DNA of 64,000 bases from Candidatus Zhuqueibacterota bacterium (lineage in GTDB: Bacteria > Zhuqueibacterota > Zhuqueibacteria > Residuimicrobiales > Krinioviventaceae): the NCBI GenBank assembly GCA_016934825.1, contig JAFGSB010000160.1:82276-146275 (forward strand), read 5' to 3'. A program made the translations under genes and the position numbers. Below, in pieces: positions 9,855 to 18,962 of the stretch (the stretch's first letter is position 1; each line of letters starts with the position of its first letter). The notes below the pieces were generated by a model. The model was given only the letters and a program-made list of their open reading frames with translations. It was not told where the DNA came from and made no database searches.

Positions 9855-10556
9855 TCATAAAATCAGTTCCTGGTATTCTTTATATAATCTTTGAATTGCC
9901 TGCACAATTTCACCGCCTTCTTTTGATAATATCCCGGAGGCTTTATCATTTTTAAGCCATAATGCGCCGCGGCGCTGGCCGTCAGTAAATGCCGCAAGAC
10001 CGCCTTCCACATCATATAATTCAATTAATGCGGATAGAAACCGGGAACCTATTCTGATATTATATATCGGGTTGAATAATACATCCTGCGCCGTACTCCA
10101 GTTTATATTTTCCTGCGAAGCGACAAACATGGCCGTGACGGGCATGATCTGCATCAGGCCCAGCGCGCCGCTGTCCGATGTGTGTTCGGGATCCCATGTT
10201 CCGCCTGTTTCGTAGGTTATGGTAGCGCAGATCAACTCAACATTTAAATTACTGTATTTAATTGCCATATTATAGATTTCTTCAGCAATTTCATACTTTT
10301 TATGTCGTGGCATTTTTACATTGTATAAATCAATAATCGATATGGCTTTTTTAATGTTATATTGACGAACGCTGTCAATATTTAACGCGGTTCTCATTTC
10401 AATTATCAGATTCTGCAATTCGGCAATTTTAACCTGGTTTTTTTTATTAAATATATATTTTATACCTGCCGTACAAATTATCAGTAATAAAATTATTAAT
10501 AACAGTTTTAAAATTAAAGTTACAACGGCACTTGAATTTTTTATTTGATTTTCCAT
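9855..10556 (-). CDS. Membrane-anchored lytic transglycosylase (SLT domain)
   Basis: A 233-residue protein with one N-terminal membrane segment (residues about 12-35) and a lysozyme-like SLT domain from about 95. The catalytic glutamate is E116 in 'TYETGG', followed by the signature 'SGALGLMQIMP' (129-139), a 'NIRIGSRFLSAL' helix and 'AAFTDGQ'. Such enzymes cleave peptidoglycan between MurNAc and GlcNAc to give 1,6-anhydromuropeptides. The anchor places it on the periplasmic side of the inner membrane. It may be co-transcribed with the DUF6807 gene downstream. It is divergent from the glycan cluster that starts at 10811, with a 254-base promoter region between them. Confidence 0.88.
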   Translation of the reverse strand: MENQIKNSSAVVTLILKLLLIILLLIICTAGIKYIFNKKNQVKIAELQNLIIEMRTALNIDSVRQYNIKKAISIIDLYNVKMPRHKKYEIAEEIYNMAIKYSNLNVELICATITYETGGTWDPEHTSDSGALGLMQIMPVTAMFVASQENINWSTAQDVLFNPIYNIRIGSRFLSALIELYDVEGGLAAFTDGQRRGALWLKNDKASGILSKEGGEIVQAIQRLYKEYQELIL

Positions 10557-10810
10557 TTTAAATTACCTTTATTTCAGTTCACGTTTTGATCTGTTTAGGA
10601 AAGCACGGTAATTGAAGGAAAAATAAAGAACGTTGGTAATTAAAGACCTGTCGATTATATTATGATGTAAAATAATAACTGCTCCTGAAACCATCCCCGA
10701 TTAAAGCAGGGGAATGAAAAAAGTATGTATAAAGATATAATTTACAAAAAAATTTACTAAATTATTCATGTCATGTCAACTTGTTTTAAATTAGTGGTTC
10801 ATTTTTTATT

Positions 10811-11920
10811 ATGATCATTTTTATCGGCGTCCTCTTTTCGGTTGTCTATTTGGTTGTCCCGGTATTGTTAATGTTGGGACTGATTGTACAATCCAATCCT
10901 CAAAAAACAGGGATTGAATCAACGCCGGCTATTACAATTATTGTAATAGCCCGCGATGAAGAAAAAAATATTGCGGATTGTATGAACGCGTTGCTTAATC
11001 AGGATTTTCCGAAACAGAAAATCCAAATATTGATTATCGATGACGATTCCCGCGATAACACATATAATATTGCTTCAAGTATCGCGTCTGAAAATCCATT
11101 GGTCAGGGTCATAAAGAATACCCGTTCCACAAACTGGAAGAGCCGCAAAAAAGAAGCCCTGCACCAGGCCCTGCACCAGGCTGCGGGAGAATTCCTGTTT
11201 TTAACGGACGCGGACTGCCGGCCGGGCAAATCGTGGATTAAGGATACGCTGGCCGAATTCGATAACACCACCGGACTGGTTGCGGGCTTTTCACCGCAGC
11301 AATCGACAGGGTCATCCATCTGGAACGGGTTCCTGTTTGCGGATAGTTTGTCGGCCGCCTTTGCTTCTGCAGCGACCATCGGATTAAAGCGCGGCGTGAC
11401 CTGTACTGGACGCAATCTTGCAATCCGGACTCAGGCAGTCAAAGATATCGGCGGTTACCAATATTTACCCGATTCCGTTTCGGGAGACGACGATTTTATT
11501 TTGTTTCAAATCACCCGGCATCCGAACTGGAACGTCCGATATTCATTTCATAAAAGCACTCACGTCCCGGCTTTCGGCCCGGAAAATTTCAGCGAATTCC
11601 TCAGGCAAAAAAAACGGCATATTTCCGCCGGCAGATATTTCGATCCCGGACGGCAGGCCGGTTACGGCATCTACCATCTCACAAATTTCGGATTATGGTT
11701 TGCCGCACTAATGAGCTTTTGGACAAATCACTTTTTAATTGTCCCTCTGCTGTTCAAAATTTTAGTGGATTGGATCGGTCTCAGGCTGTTCACAAAAAAA
11801 TTATCGCTTGGAATGGATATAATTCATTTTCTGATCTGGGAATTTTTATTTCCGGTTTATCATATTTTGGCCGCTCCCGGAGCCATGCGGGGCAAAATAA
11901 GCTGGAAAGAAGACCGGTAA
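10811..11920 (+). CDS. Membrane GT2 glycosyltransferase, paralogue 1
   Basis: A 369-residue family 2 glycosyltransferase. It has an N-terminal membrane segment (4-26), a GT-A catalytic domain with 'ITIIVIARDEEKNI' (41-54), 'LIIDDDSRDN' and the metal-binding DAD at 133-135 in 'LTDADC', then 'SGDDD' at 224-228 and C-terminal membrane helices (about 292-355). It ends with the motif 'GKISWKEDR' that all five paralogues in this cluster share in variant form. The usual QxxRW motif reads QKKRH (266-270), so the Trp is replaced. It should transfer a sugar from a nucleotide-sugar donor to a lipid or membrane acceptor; donor and acceptor cannot be read. It is first in the cluster, and the methyltransferase gene begins one base after its stop. 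Confidence 0.85.
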   Translation: MIIFIGVLFSVVYLVVPVLLMLGLIVQSNPQKTGIESTPAITIIVIARDEEKNIADCMNALLNQDFPKQKIQILIIDDDSRDNTYNIASSIASENPLVRVIKNTRSTNWKSRKKEALHQALHQAAGEFLFLTDADCRPGKSWIKDTLAEFDNTTGLVAGFSPQQSTGSSIWNGFLFADSLSAAFASAATIGLKRGVTCTGRNLAIRTQAVKDIGGYQYLPDSVSGDDDFILFQITRHPNWNVRYSFHKSTHVPAFGPENFSEFLRQKKRHISAGRYFDPGRQAGYGIYHLTNFGLWFAALMSFWTNHFLIVPLLFKILVDWIGLRLFTKKLSLGMDIIHFLIWEFLFPVYHILAAPGAMRGKISWKEDR

Positions 11921-11921
11921 T

Positions 11922-12722
11922 ATGATAAAAAATCCCAACAGAGCGTTATGGAACAATTACGATGAAAGCGCCGTTATCCGCGGAAGACTGGTGGCGCAAA
12001 TTCTGTCTGCGCACCAGAATCTGCGGTCGGCGCGAATACTGGACATCGGCTGCGGTACGGGCGGTGCGGCCGTCGCGCTGGCCCGGGCCGGGGCGCGCGT
12101 TAAAGCCATTGATCCCGATCCGGATAAAATACGACAGGCCAGACAGCTCGCACAGGTGTATGATAATATCGAATTCCGCCAGGGAGATATATCAAACGAG
12201 ACCGGTCCCTGTAACGACGGCATCATTCTCAATGACGTACTGGAACATGTGGATGACCCGGACACCACGCTGGGCTTTTGCGGGAACAACCTGAAAAAAG
12301 ACGGCCTGCTTTACATCGCCACACCCAATAAATACGCTCCGCTCAATATTTTGTGCGATCCCCATTACAGTTTGCCGTTTGTGGCTTTGCTGTCACGGAA
12401 AAAAGTTAAAAGAATTGTCGTCGGACTTTTAAAATGGCAAAAGGGACAAAAGCGTGATTTCCCTCAATTGTTATCATTTAGACAAATAGAAAAACTTTTA
12501 GAGCAAAATAATTTTGACTGGGACCTGGTCAATACCACGGCGGCCTCGATGGCTTTCAGGGAACCTGAAATGCTGTGGAGCAGGCAGTCGCATTTATTTC
12601 TGATCAAAACAATTAAAATGTTTAAACTGGGAAAAATATTTCTTAAATTAATAAATAACAGAAAAGGCTTTTTCAATAAATACATCAATCCATCCTGGTT
12701 TATTCTGGCGAAAAGGATATGA
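11922..12722 (+). CDS. Class I SAM-dependent methyltransferase
   Basis: A 266-residue Rossmann-fold methyltransferase of the Methyltransf_11/23 type. Motif I is 'ILDIGCGTGG' (39-48), with an acidic residue at the end of strand 2 ('KAIDPDPDKI') and the motif 'NDVLEHVDDP' typical of small-molecule and lipid methyltransferases such as UbiG. The C-terminal third is basic and moderately hydrophobic, consistent with membrane association. It sits between a glycosyltransferase and a flippase-like gene, overlapping the latter by ATGA, which implies translational coupling. It may therefore methylate a sugar or lipid carrier of the same pathway. The substrate is unknown. Confidence 0.8.
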   Translation: MIKNPNRALWNNYDESAVIRGRLVAQILSAHQNLRSARILDIGCGTGGAAVALARAGARVKAIDPDPDKIRQARQLAQVYDNIEFRQGDISNETGPCNDGIILNDVLEHVDDPDTTLGFCGNNLKKDGLLYIATPNKYAPLNILCDPHYSLPFVALLSRKKVKRIVVGLLKWQKGQKRDFPQLLSFRQIEKLLEQNNFDWDLVNTTAASMAFREPEMLWSRQSHLFLIKTIKMFKLGKIFLKLINNRKGFFNKYINPSWFILAKRI

Positions 12723-13696
12723 ACGGAAAATTGCTGAAAATTAAATCCGCGGCGCTGAATCATAAAAAATCGTTGTTATTTGGCATAAAGATATTCATTG
12801 CGATTATCATATTGTATTTATTGATACACAGGATCAGTATTGAACAGATTTTACAGGCGTTTCGTCTGGCGCAAATAAAATTTATTGTTTTTTCATTTTT
12901 ATTATTATTTGTCAATGTGTTCCTTCAATTTAAAAAATGGAAGCTGCTTGTGGGTCTTGTCAAGCCGGATGTTCGAAATTATGAAATCCTGTCCTCCTTA
13001 TTGGCCGGATTGACTTTGGGGTTGATAACCCCGGGCCGGGTCGGCGAGTTTGGCCGGGCGTTGTTTATTAAAGAATGTAAATGGACATCCCTGGTGGGTC
13101 TTGTGATGGTTGATAAAATATTTGCGCTGGTTGTTATTTACCTGTTCGGCCTGTTTGGGTTTTTTTATTTTATGCAGTTAAAATTTAATCTTCTGATATG
13201 GCTGCCGCTCAAGATCATTCTTTTTCTGGTTTTGATTGTTTTCCTGTTTTTTATTTTGCATCCGCAAAAGTCAAAAATGATGTTGATCCGGTTTTTCCCC
13301 TTTTTGCAAAAGAAAAATAAAATAAATCAGGTGATTTCCTCTCTGGATGGATTTCATAAAAAGGATGCACGTAAACTTTTATCGCTGGCCCTGCTGCATG
13401 TTATGGTGTATGTTTTTCAATTTTACCTGTTGATCCGCGCTTTTACAACCATTCAATTATACCGGGGACTGCTGGCTATCGGTTCGACCATTATGGCCAA
13501 AACCCTGCTTCCGATATCCTTTGGCGATCTGGGTATCCGGGAAAGTGCGGCCGTTTTTTTCTTTGGTCAGTTCAATGTGTCCCAGGCCGCCGCCTTTAAC
13601 GCTTCATTTTTGCTTTTTTTGATCAATGTTTTTATACCCGGTCTGGCGGGGCTGGTATTGCTGATGGTAAACCGGCTTTATGATAATAATAAATAG
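12719..13696 (+). CDS. AglD/MprF-type membrane protein (LPG synthase TM family, UPF0104)
   Basis: A 325-residue polytopic protein with about eight hydrophobic segments. The family signature 'LITPGRVGEFGR' is at about residues 101-112. Members correspond to the flippase-like transmembrane half of lysylphosphatidylglycerol synthase (MprF) and to archaeal AglD. They often neighbour GT2 enzymes and are thought to handle lipid-linked substrates. The ATG overlaps the stop of the methyltransferase, and the next glycosyltransferase follows within about ten bases, so it belongs to the same operon. Transport of a glycolipid intermediate is an inference. Confidence 0.8.
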   Translation: MNGKLLKIKSAALNHKKSLLFGIKIFIAIIILYLLIHRISIEQILQAFRLAQIKFIVFSFLLLFVNVFLQFKKWKLLVGLVKPDVRNYEILSSLLAGLTLGLITPGRVGEFGRALFIKECKWTSLVGLVMVDKIFALVVIYLFGLFGFFYFMQLKFNLLIWLPLKIILFLVLIVFLFFILHPQKSKMMLIRFFPFLQKKNKINQVISSLDGFHKKDARKLLSLALLHVMVYVFQFYLLIRAFTTIQLYRGLLAIGSTIMAKTLLPISFGDLGIRESAAVFFFGQFNVSQAAAFNASFLLFLINVFIPGLAGLVLLMVNRLYDNNK

Positions 13697-13705
13697 AATT
13701 TGTTT

Positions 13706-14842
13706 ATGACTGTTCTGTTCGTTTTTTATATATTGTCTACGGTTGTATATGGTTTTTTTATTGTATCCCTCGTTTTCGGATTAAACCGTCTTAAAACTCA
13801 AAAGTCAGGTCTTCAGCATACTTTTGTTTCCGTAATTATACCCGCCCGTAATGAGGAGAAAAATATTTCCAAATGCCTGAAAGCGCTTATCGGGCAATCT
13901 TACCCGAAAGAGTTGTTTGAAATACTCATTGTCGATGACTTTTCAACTGATCTTACCGGACAAATCGTGCGGGAGTTTGCGGCGCAGCACAATAACATCA
14001 GGCTCATTTCACTCACTGAAACCAACACCGGCGTATCACCCAAAAAACGAGCCATTGAAGCCGGTATTCAGCAGAGCAGGGGAGAGATCATATTCACGAC
14101 CGATGCGGATAGTCTGGCGCCCCCGGGCTGGCTTGAAACTGTGCTGCGTTATTTTGATGAAGATACCGGACTGGTTGCTTCGTGGCTGCAGGTGAATCCC
14201 GGGAAAAAACTGTTGGGCAAGCTGGAATCTCTGGATTCTCTGAGCATGGTGATAACCGGCGCAGCGGCCTTTGGGCTTGGATTCCCCGTTCTGGCAAACG
14301 GCGCGAACCTTGCATACCGGAAATCCCTGTTTCAGGATATGAACGGGTTTCAGGGAAGCGAACAACTCGCGTCGGGCGATGACGATTTATTGCTGCAAAA
14401 GATTTTCAAACAGTCAAAATGGAAGGCGGTGTTTGCGCCGGATTTATCAGCAAGCGTATCGACCGAAGCAAACTTTTCGTTGCAGGATTTTTTCTCGCAA
14501 CGCGTCCGCTGGGCATCCAAAAGCGGAACGTATCCCCTGTCTGTTTTGGCTTTTGAAATTTTTTTATATTGTTATTTTTTATTTATATTCCTGTCAATCC
14601 CGCTTTTATTTGTTTCATTCGTTTACCTGATTTTTCCCGCCGTAAAACTCCTGCTGGATTATGTAGTCATGAAACGCGGCTGTGATAAATTGAACAGGAA
14701 TTTATCTCCGGTTTATTTTTTGCCGGCGATTTTTTTTCAAATGGGTTACATATTAATTGCCGGTATCGCGGGATTGACCGGAAAATTTACGTGGAAAAAC
14801 CGGTTGTACCTGAAAGGGAAACCGGTCTCCTCAAAAAATTAA
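13706..14842 (+). CDS. Membrane GT2 glycosyltransferase, paralogue 2
   Basis: About 378 residues. I take the ATG at 13706; an in-frame TTG at 13700 is equally possible and neither has a strong ribosome binding site. Architecture matches paralogue 1: an N-terminal membrane segment, 'FVSVIIPARNEEKNI', the DAD motif in 'TTDADS', 'SGDDDLLLQ', an intact QRVRW motif, C-terminal membrane helices and the closing 'GKFTWKNRLY'. It is a predicted inverting glycosyltransferase acting at the cytoplasmic face of the membrane. The stretch after its stop contains a miniature inverted-repeat element (14920-15029) that separates it from the next cluster gene. Confidence 0.85.
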   Translation: MTVLFVFYILSTVVYGFFIVSLVFGLNRLKTQKSGLQHTFVSVIIPARNEEKNISKCLKALIGQSYPKELFEILIVDDFSTDLTGQIVREFAAQHNNIRLISLTETNTGVSPKKRAIEAGIQQSRGEIIFTTDADSLAPPGWLETVLRYFDEDTGLVASWLQVNPGKKLLGKLESLDSLSMVITGAAAFGLGFPVLANGANLAYRKSLFQDMNGFQGSEQLASGDDDLLLQKIFKQSKWKAVFAPDLSASVSTEANFSLQDFFSQRVRWASKSGTYPLSVLAFEIFLYCYFLFIFLSIPLLFVSFVYLIFPAVKLLLDYVVMKRGCDKLNRNLSPVYFLPAIFFQMGYILIAGIAGLTGKFTWKNRLYLKGKPVSSKN

Positions 14843-14919
14843 GTCATATATACATTATTCTACAAGATTTAAAAGATTATTTTTGGTTTGAAAAATAATC
14901 TTTAATCATTATATTTTTG

Positions 14920-15029
14920 CACTGATATCCGGTTACCGGACAACTCTGTCTGATCCGGTTAAAAGTTTTATAAAAATAATTAATAAATATGTAAAGAGTA
15001 TCGTGTCCGGGTTTAACCGGACTCTGATG
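14920..15029. mobile_element. Miniature inverted-repeat element, copy A (110 bp)
   Basis: Its ends match two other copies in the window. The left end starts CACTG..TCCGGTTA.CGGACA and continues CTCTGTCTGATCCGGTTA. The right end contains GTGTCCGGGTTTAACCGGAC and closes CTCTGATG. The two ends are imperfect inverted repeats of each other (core TCCGGTTAA..CGGACAC). The flanking nonamers 14911-14919 and 15030-15038 agree at 7 of 9 positions, compatible with an eroded 9-bp target duplication. It has no coding capacity. It is shorter than copies B and C because the AT-rich middle is reduced. It ends 46 bases before the start of the Wzi-like gene. Confidence 0.7.
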
Positions 15030-15075
15030 AAATTTTTTGCCAATATTAATAAGGAAATTAAAAGGCGGATCCGTT

Positions 15076-16644
15076 TTGAAAAAGTTCTTGTATGCCTGTC
15101 TGTTGTATATTTTTACCGCGACCGTTGTACAGGGTCAGTCCGTAAATCTTCCTCTGGATCACTGGGGATACCGTTTCCTGGAACGCTGCGAGGCAAAAGG
15201 GCTGATCAAATCATTTGATCTTGCTGTCAAACCGGTTTCCAGGGAAGTATTGGCTGAACTCCTCGTGAACATGGAAACCCGTCTGCAAAAGCAACCGGAT
15301 CTCTTTTCGGAAACGGATTGGGCGTTGTTCAATCAGTTAAAAGGGGATTTTACCGATGAACTTTTGAATAAAGAGATTTCTTTAAAAAATATTAAAAGTG
15401 AAAGACATCTCACCCGGTTTACGGAGAACACCAGTCACGTTTATTTTGATTTGCAGGGAAGAGAATCGATCATATCCAACCGCGGCGATTTATACGATCC
15501 CGATGAACTGCTGTCCGAGACCACATTGGGAGGAATGTTACGCGGACAGCTTGGCGGCTCAATCGGTTTTTATGCGGACGCGCGGAATTCTCTGCTCAGG
15601 GGCAGCGATGTTGAGGGAGAAAGTTTTGATGTGTCCAAAGGATCGCCGGTCGTTATGTCCGGATCAAATGTTTACCGCGACCGCGCGACGGCTTATTTTA
15701 TACTGGAAAAGCCATGGCTGCGGTTCGAGATCGGCCGGGATGAATTCGAGTGGGGTCCCGGCTCGCACGGCGGATTAAGCATTAACCGGAATATGCCGCC
15801 CTCCGATATGATCCGGCTGAGCACCTGTTTCAGTCGTTTTCGGTTCACCAGCGTTCATCTGTTCCTCAGCAGCAGCCTGGGACCGAAATATCTGGCCGGA
15901 CACCGCCTTGATTTTAAACTTTTGCCGGGCTTTTACCTGGGGGCGACGGAAACCGTTGTTTACGGCAACCGGGATGTGGAACCGGCTTATATTAATCCGC
16001 TGATGTTTTATCATGTTGCCGAACATCATCTTGGCGATAAAGACAATAATACCATGAGTCTCGACATGACCTTAACGCTGTTACCGCATACAAGACTTTA
16101 CGGTGAATTTTTTATCGATGATATGACATCCACCAAAAGTCTGACGGGATATTTCGGCAACAAGTTCGCGTTCCTCGCCGGCGGACTGTGGACGGATGTT
16201 TTCAGCATAAGCAATCTCGATATCAGCGCCGAATACGCGCGTATCGAGCCCTTTGTTTACGCGCATAAGGATTCGATCAATATTTATACCCATTATGATA
16301 AAATTATCGGCCACTGGCTGGGACCCAATTCCGATTCCGCGTATTTAAAAGCGGGGTATCAATTCAACCGGGATGTCCGGCTGGAGCTGTCTTTCGAACG
16401 CCTCCGTTCCGGTTCCGGAGAGGCCAATACGGTCGACCGTCCCGAAAACGGTACGGAGAAAAAATTCCTGGACGGGTTTGTCGAATCAAAAAAACTGTAT
16501 GGTTTTCAATTGATCGACCAGCTTTATCGTGATATATTCGTTTCCCTTTCTTATACCTATTCGAACGGGGAAAATCTTTTTTTGCAGCCGAATAAAAATT
16601 CGAACGATCATCTTGCACGATTCGAAGTTTATTTTAATTATTAA
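15076..16644 (+). CDS. Wzi-like outer-membrane beta-barrel protein
   Basis: A 522-residue protein from a TTG start at 15076. GGCGG lies about eight bases upstream, and the product then begins with a clean signal peptide ('KKFLYACLLYIFTATVVQGQ'). The mature N-terminal part is alpha-helical. From about residue 130 there are alternating amphipathic strands, and around 225-240 the motif 'WGPGSHGGLSINRN', followed by 'MPPSDMIRLS', typical of the Wzi capsule-assembly family. Wzi proteins are outer-membrane barrels that bind and anchor capsular polysaccharide. Placed among five glycosyltransferases, it suggests the cluster product reaches the cell surface. The longer frame from 15037 lacks a ribosome binding site. 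Confidence 0.75.
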   Translation: MKKFLYACLLYIFTATVVQGQSVNLPLDHWGYRFLERCEAKGLIKSFDLAVKPVSREVLAELLVNMETRLQKQPDLFSETDWALFNQLKGDFTDELLNKEISLKNIKSERHLTRFTENTSHVYFDLQGRESIISNRGDLYDPDELLSETTLGGMLRGQLGGSIGFYADARNSLLRGSDVEGESFDVSKGSPVVMSGSNVYRDRATAYFILEKPWLRFEIGRDEFEWGPGSHGGLSINRNMPPSDMIRLSTCFSRFRFTSVHLFLSSSLGPKYLAGHRLDFKLLPGFYLGATETVVYGNRDVEPAYINPLMFYHVAEHHLGDKDNNTMSLDMTLTLLPHTRLYGEFFIDDMTSTKSLTGYFGNKFAFLAGGLWTDVFSISNLDISAEYARIEPFVYAHKDSINIYTHYDKIIGHWLGPNSDSAYLKAGYQFNRDVRLELSFERLRSGSGEANTVDRPENGTEKKFLDGFVESKKLYGFQLIDQLYRDIFVSLSYTYSNGENLFLQPNKNSNDHLARFEVYFNY

Positions 16645-16658
16645 TCCAGGACATTGTT

Positions 16659-17774
16659 TTGACAGATATTTTAATTACTTTTTTATTTGCTCTGACCTCT
16701 GTTTATGTCCTGCTTATTTTATGGATAATTGCCGGAATAAACAGACTGTTCCCGAAAAAGAATTCCGACCAACCTTTTGTTTCCATTGTTGTCGCGGCAA
16801 GAAACGAAGAAAAGAACATAGGGGACTTGATGACCGCCCTGGTCCGGCAGGATTATCCGAACGAAAAATATGAAATAATTATTGTAGACGACGGGTCCAC
16901 CGATAATACGGCGGAGATCGTTAAAAAATACCAGTCCGGCAGTTCTTGTCGAATTCATCTGTTAACAACGACCAATCGGGCGCAGGTGATATCCCCGAAA
17001 AAGAACGCGGTTACCATGGGAGTAAATCATGCGGCAGGCGAAATTATATTTCTAACGGACGCGGATTGTGTTCCGCCTCCCGGCTGGGTATCGGGTACGG
17101 TTCAATATTTTTCGTCCGAAACCGGGATGGTTATCGGATTCTCGCCCAATGAACTGCCGTCGTTAAATTCGATAACGGCCAAACTTCTGGCGCTGGACTC
17201 TTTGTCTCTGGCGGCGGTCGCGGCCGGCACTACGGGATGGTGCGTTCCGGCCACCTGTAACGGCCGTAACCTGGCCTATCGAAAAATTGTTTTTAAGCAG
17301 GTGGGAGGTTTTGAAAAAATCAAACAGTATGCCTCCGGCGATGACGACCTTTTCCTGAAGCTGGTTTTAACCGGCACAAAGTGGAAAATTCAATACGCGC
17401 TTGAGGAACAGCTTGCCGTACCGACAAAGAAACTTACAAATTTCAGGCAGTTTTTTAATCAAAGACTGCGGCACGCATCCAAAGGATTCCATTACGAGCC
17501 GATAAAAATTATTATTCTTTTTTTTGTTTATATTTTTAATTTTATATTATTATTTAATCTCTTTTATTTAATAAATTATTTTTCATATATTCCGCTGGTC
17601 TGCTTTGCCATGAAATCGCTGGCGGAATTGTTGATCCTGTATATTTTCGCGGTCCGCATTAAGAGACGGCATTACTTAAGCATTTTTCCGCTGGCATCCG
17701 TTCTGCATTTGTTTTATGTGGTTTTTTTCGGCGCCCTCGGTCAGTTGAAAAAATTTAAATGGAAAGACAATTAA
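16659..17774 (+). CDS. Membrane GT2 glycosyltransferase, paralogue 3
   Basis: 371 residues from a TTG start at 16659, with AGGA about eight bases upstream. It has an N-terminal membrane segment, 'FVSIVVAARNEEKNI', 'IIIVDDGSTDNTAEIV', the DAD motif in 'FLTDADC', 'CNGRNLAYRK', 'SGDDDLFLK', three C-terminal membrane helices and the closing 'KKFKWKDN'. As in paralogue 1, the QxxRW motif reads QRLRH. It starts 14 bases after the Wzi-like gene and ends 18 bases before the next paralogue, so it is in the same transcript. It is a glycosyltransferase of the same unknown pathway. Confidence 0.85.
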   Translation: MTDILITFLFALTSVYVLLILWIIAGINRLFPKKNSDQPFVSIVVAARNEEKNIGDLMTALVRQDYPNEKYEIIIVDDGSTDNTAEIVKKYQSGSSCRIHLLTTTNRAQVISPKKNAVTMGVNHAAGEIIFLTDADCVPPPGWVSGTVQYFSSETGMVIGFSPNELPSLNSITAKLLALDSLSLAAVAAGTTGWCVPATCNGRNLAYRKIVFKQVGGFEKIKQYASGDDDLFLKLVLTGTKWKIQYALEEQLAVPTKKLTNFRQFFNQRLRHASKGFHYEPIKIIILFFVYIFNFILLFNLFYLINYFSYIPLVCFAMKSLAELLILYIFAVRIKRRHYLSIFPLASVLHLFYVVFFGALGQLKKFKWKDN

Positions 17775-17792
17775 TATTTAAGGTCTGTCCTG

Positions 17793-18962
17793 GTGTTAAC
17801 ATTTGTTTTAATTTTTCTTTCTTTCATTTACGTATTCACAGTAATAGTTTTTTTCATCGGCCTGTTTTTCAAAAGATCCGGGTCAAATACCGTACAGTAC
17901 CGGGTTACTGTGGTCATTGCGGCGCGAAACGAAGAAAAGAACATCTCCAACATCCTCGACGATCTGGTTCACCAGACATATCCCAAAACCCTGTATGAGG
18001 TCATCATAGTTAATGACAGCTCGACCGACAACACACAGCAGATTATCGACTCGTATGCAAAGAAATATTCATTTTTTCGGTCCTACCTGATCGAGAAGGT
18101 TCCCGCGGGATTCAGTCCGAAAAAGTACGCGTTACAATGCGCAGTCAATCAAACCGGCGGCGATATTTTACTTGGCACGGACGCCGATTGCCGCGTTTCC
18201 TCCCGGTGGATCGAATCCATGGTATCTTTTTTCGAGCCGAATGTTGGATTTGTCATCGGCTTTTCACAATTCGGCCGAAAAAAAAGCAAACAAAATTTTA
18301 TCGAGCGGCTGCAGGCATTCGATTTTATGCAAATGATGGGTGTGGCAGCAGGCACATGCAATATGAGATTACCCATGGCGGCTTCGGGGCAAAACCTGGG
18401 TTACCGGCGAAAAGTTTTTGAACAGATCGGCGGTTTTTCAAAAATCGCGCACCGTGTGTCCGGCGATGATGTACTGCTGATGCAGCTGGTAAAAAAGCAC
18501 ACAAAATATAAGATCGTTTACGCGTCCACTTCGTCCAGCTTTGTCACATCCAAACCGCAGCCGGACCTGGCGTCGTTTATTAATCAAAGAATTCGCTGGG
18601 CCTCTAACGGCTCTTATCAAATTTATCTTAATATTCCGTTTTTTGCTTACCTGCTGCAGTTCTATCTTTATTCATTCTTTTTGTTTTTCGGTCTGTTGTT
18701 CGCGCTGTCCTGCGGACATTATATATCCTTATTCCTTACGGGTTTGCTTTTGAAATTTATTGCCGATTTTATTATTACGGCAAAAAGCGCCTCTTATTTT
18801 AATCGTATGGATCTGTTGAAATATTTCCCGGTGTGGTTTTTGTTGCAACTGCCCTATGTTCTCTATGTGGGATTATTGGGGACTTTTGGTAATTTTAAAT
18901 GGAAAGAACGCAGTCACTCCCCTGTTTTTAATAAAAATCCAAAAAAATATGACAACGATTAG
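17793..18962 (+). CDS. Membrane GT2 glycosyltransferase, paralogue 4
   Basis: 389 residues from a GTG start at 17793 ('MLTFVLIFLSFIYVF'). An N-terminal membrane helix is followed by 'VTVVIAARNEEKNI', 'VIIVNDSSTDNTQQII', the DAD motif in 'LGTDADC', 'SGQNLGYRR', 'SGDDVLLMQ' (the third Asp of the paralogue motif is Val), an intact QRIRW, C-terminal helices and 'GNFKWKERSH'. It overlaps the DUF3108 gene by 14 bases, implying coupled translation. The substitution in SGDDD may reflect a different acceptor. Confidence 0.85.
   Translation: MLTFVLIFLSFIYVFTVIVFFIGLFFKRSGSNTVQYRVTVVIAARNEEKNISNILDDLVHQTYPKTLYEVIIVNDSSTDNTQQIIDSYAKKYSFFRSYLIEKVPAGFSPKKYALQCAVNQTGGDILLGTDADCRVSSRWIESMVSFFEPNVGFVIGFSQFGRKKSKQNFIERLQAFDFMQMMGVAAGTCNMRLPMAASGQNLGYRRKVFEQIGGFSKIAHRVSGDDVLLMQLVKKHTKYKIVYASTSSSFVTSKPQPDLASFINQRIRWASNGSYQIYLNIPFFAYLLQFYLYSFFLFFGLLFALSCGHYISLFLTGLLLKFIADFIITAKSASYFNRMDLLKYFPVWFLLQLPYVLYVGLLGTFGNFKWKERSHSPVFNKNPKKYDND

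Noticed and set aside
11157..11185. Tandem 12-bp duplication (ccctgcaccagg twice) in GT2 paralogue 1
   Set aside because: The protein is not longer than its paralogues at this point (KKEALHQALHQAAGE aligns without a gap), so it is not a recent insertion.
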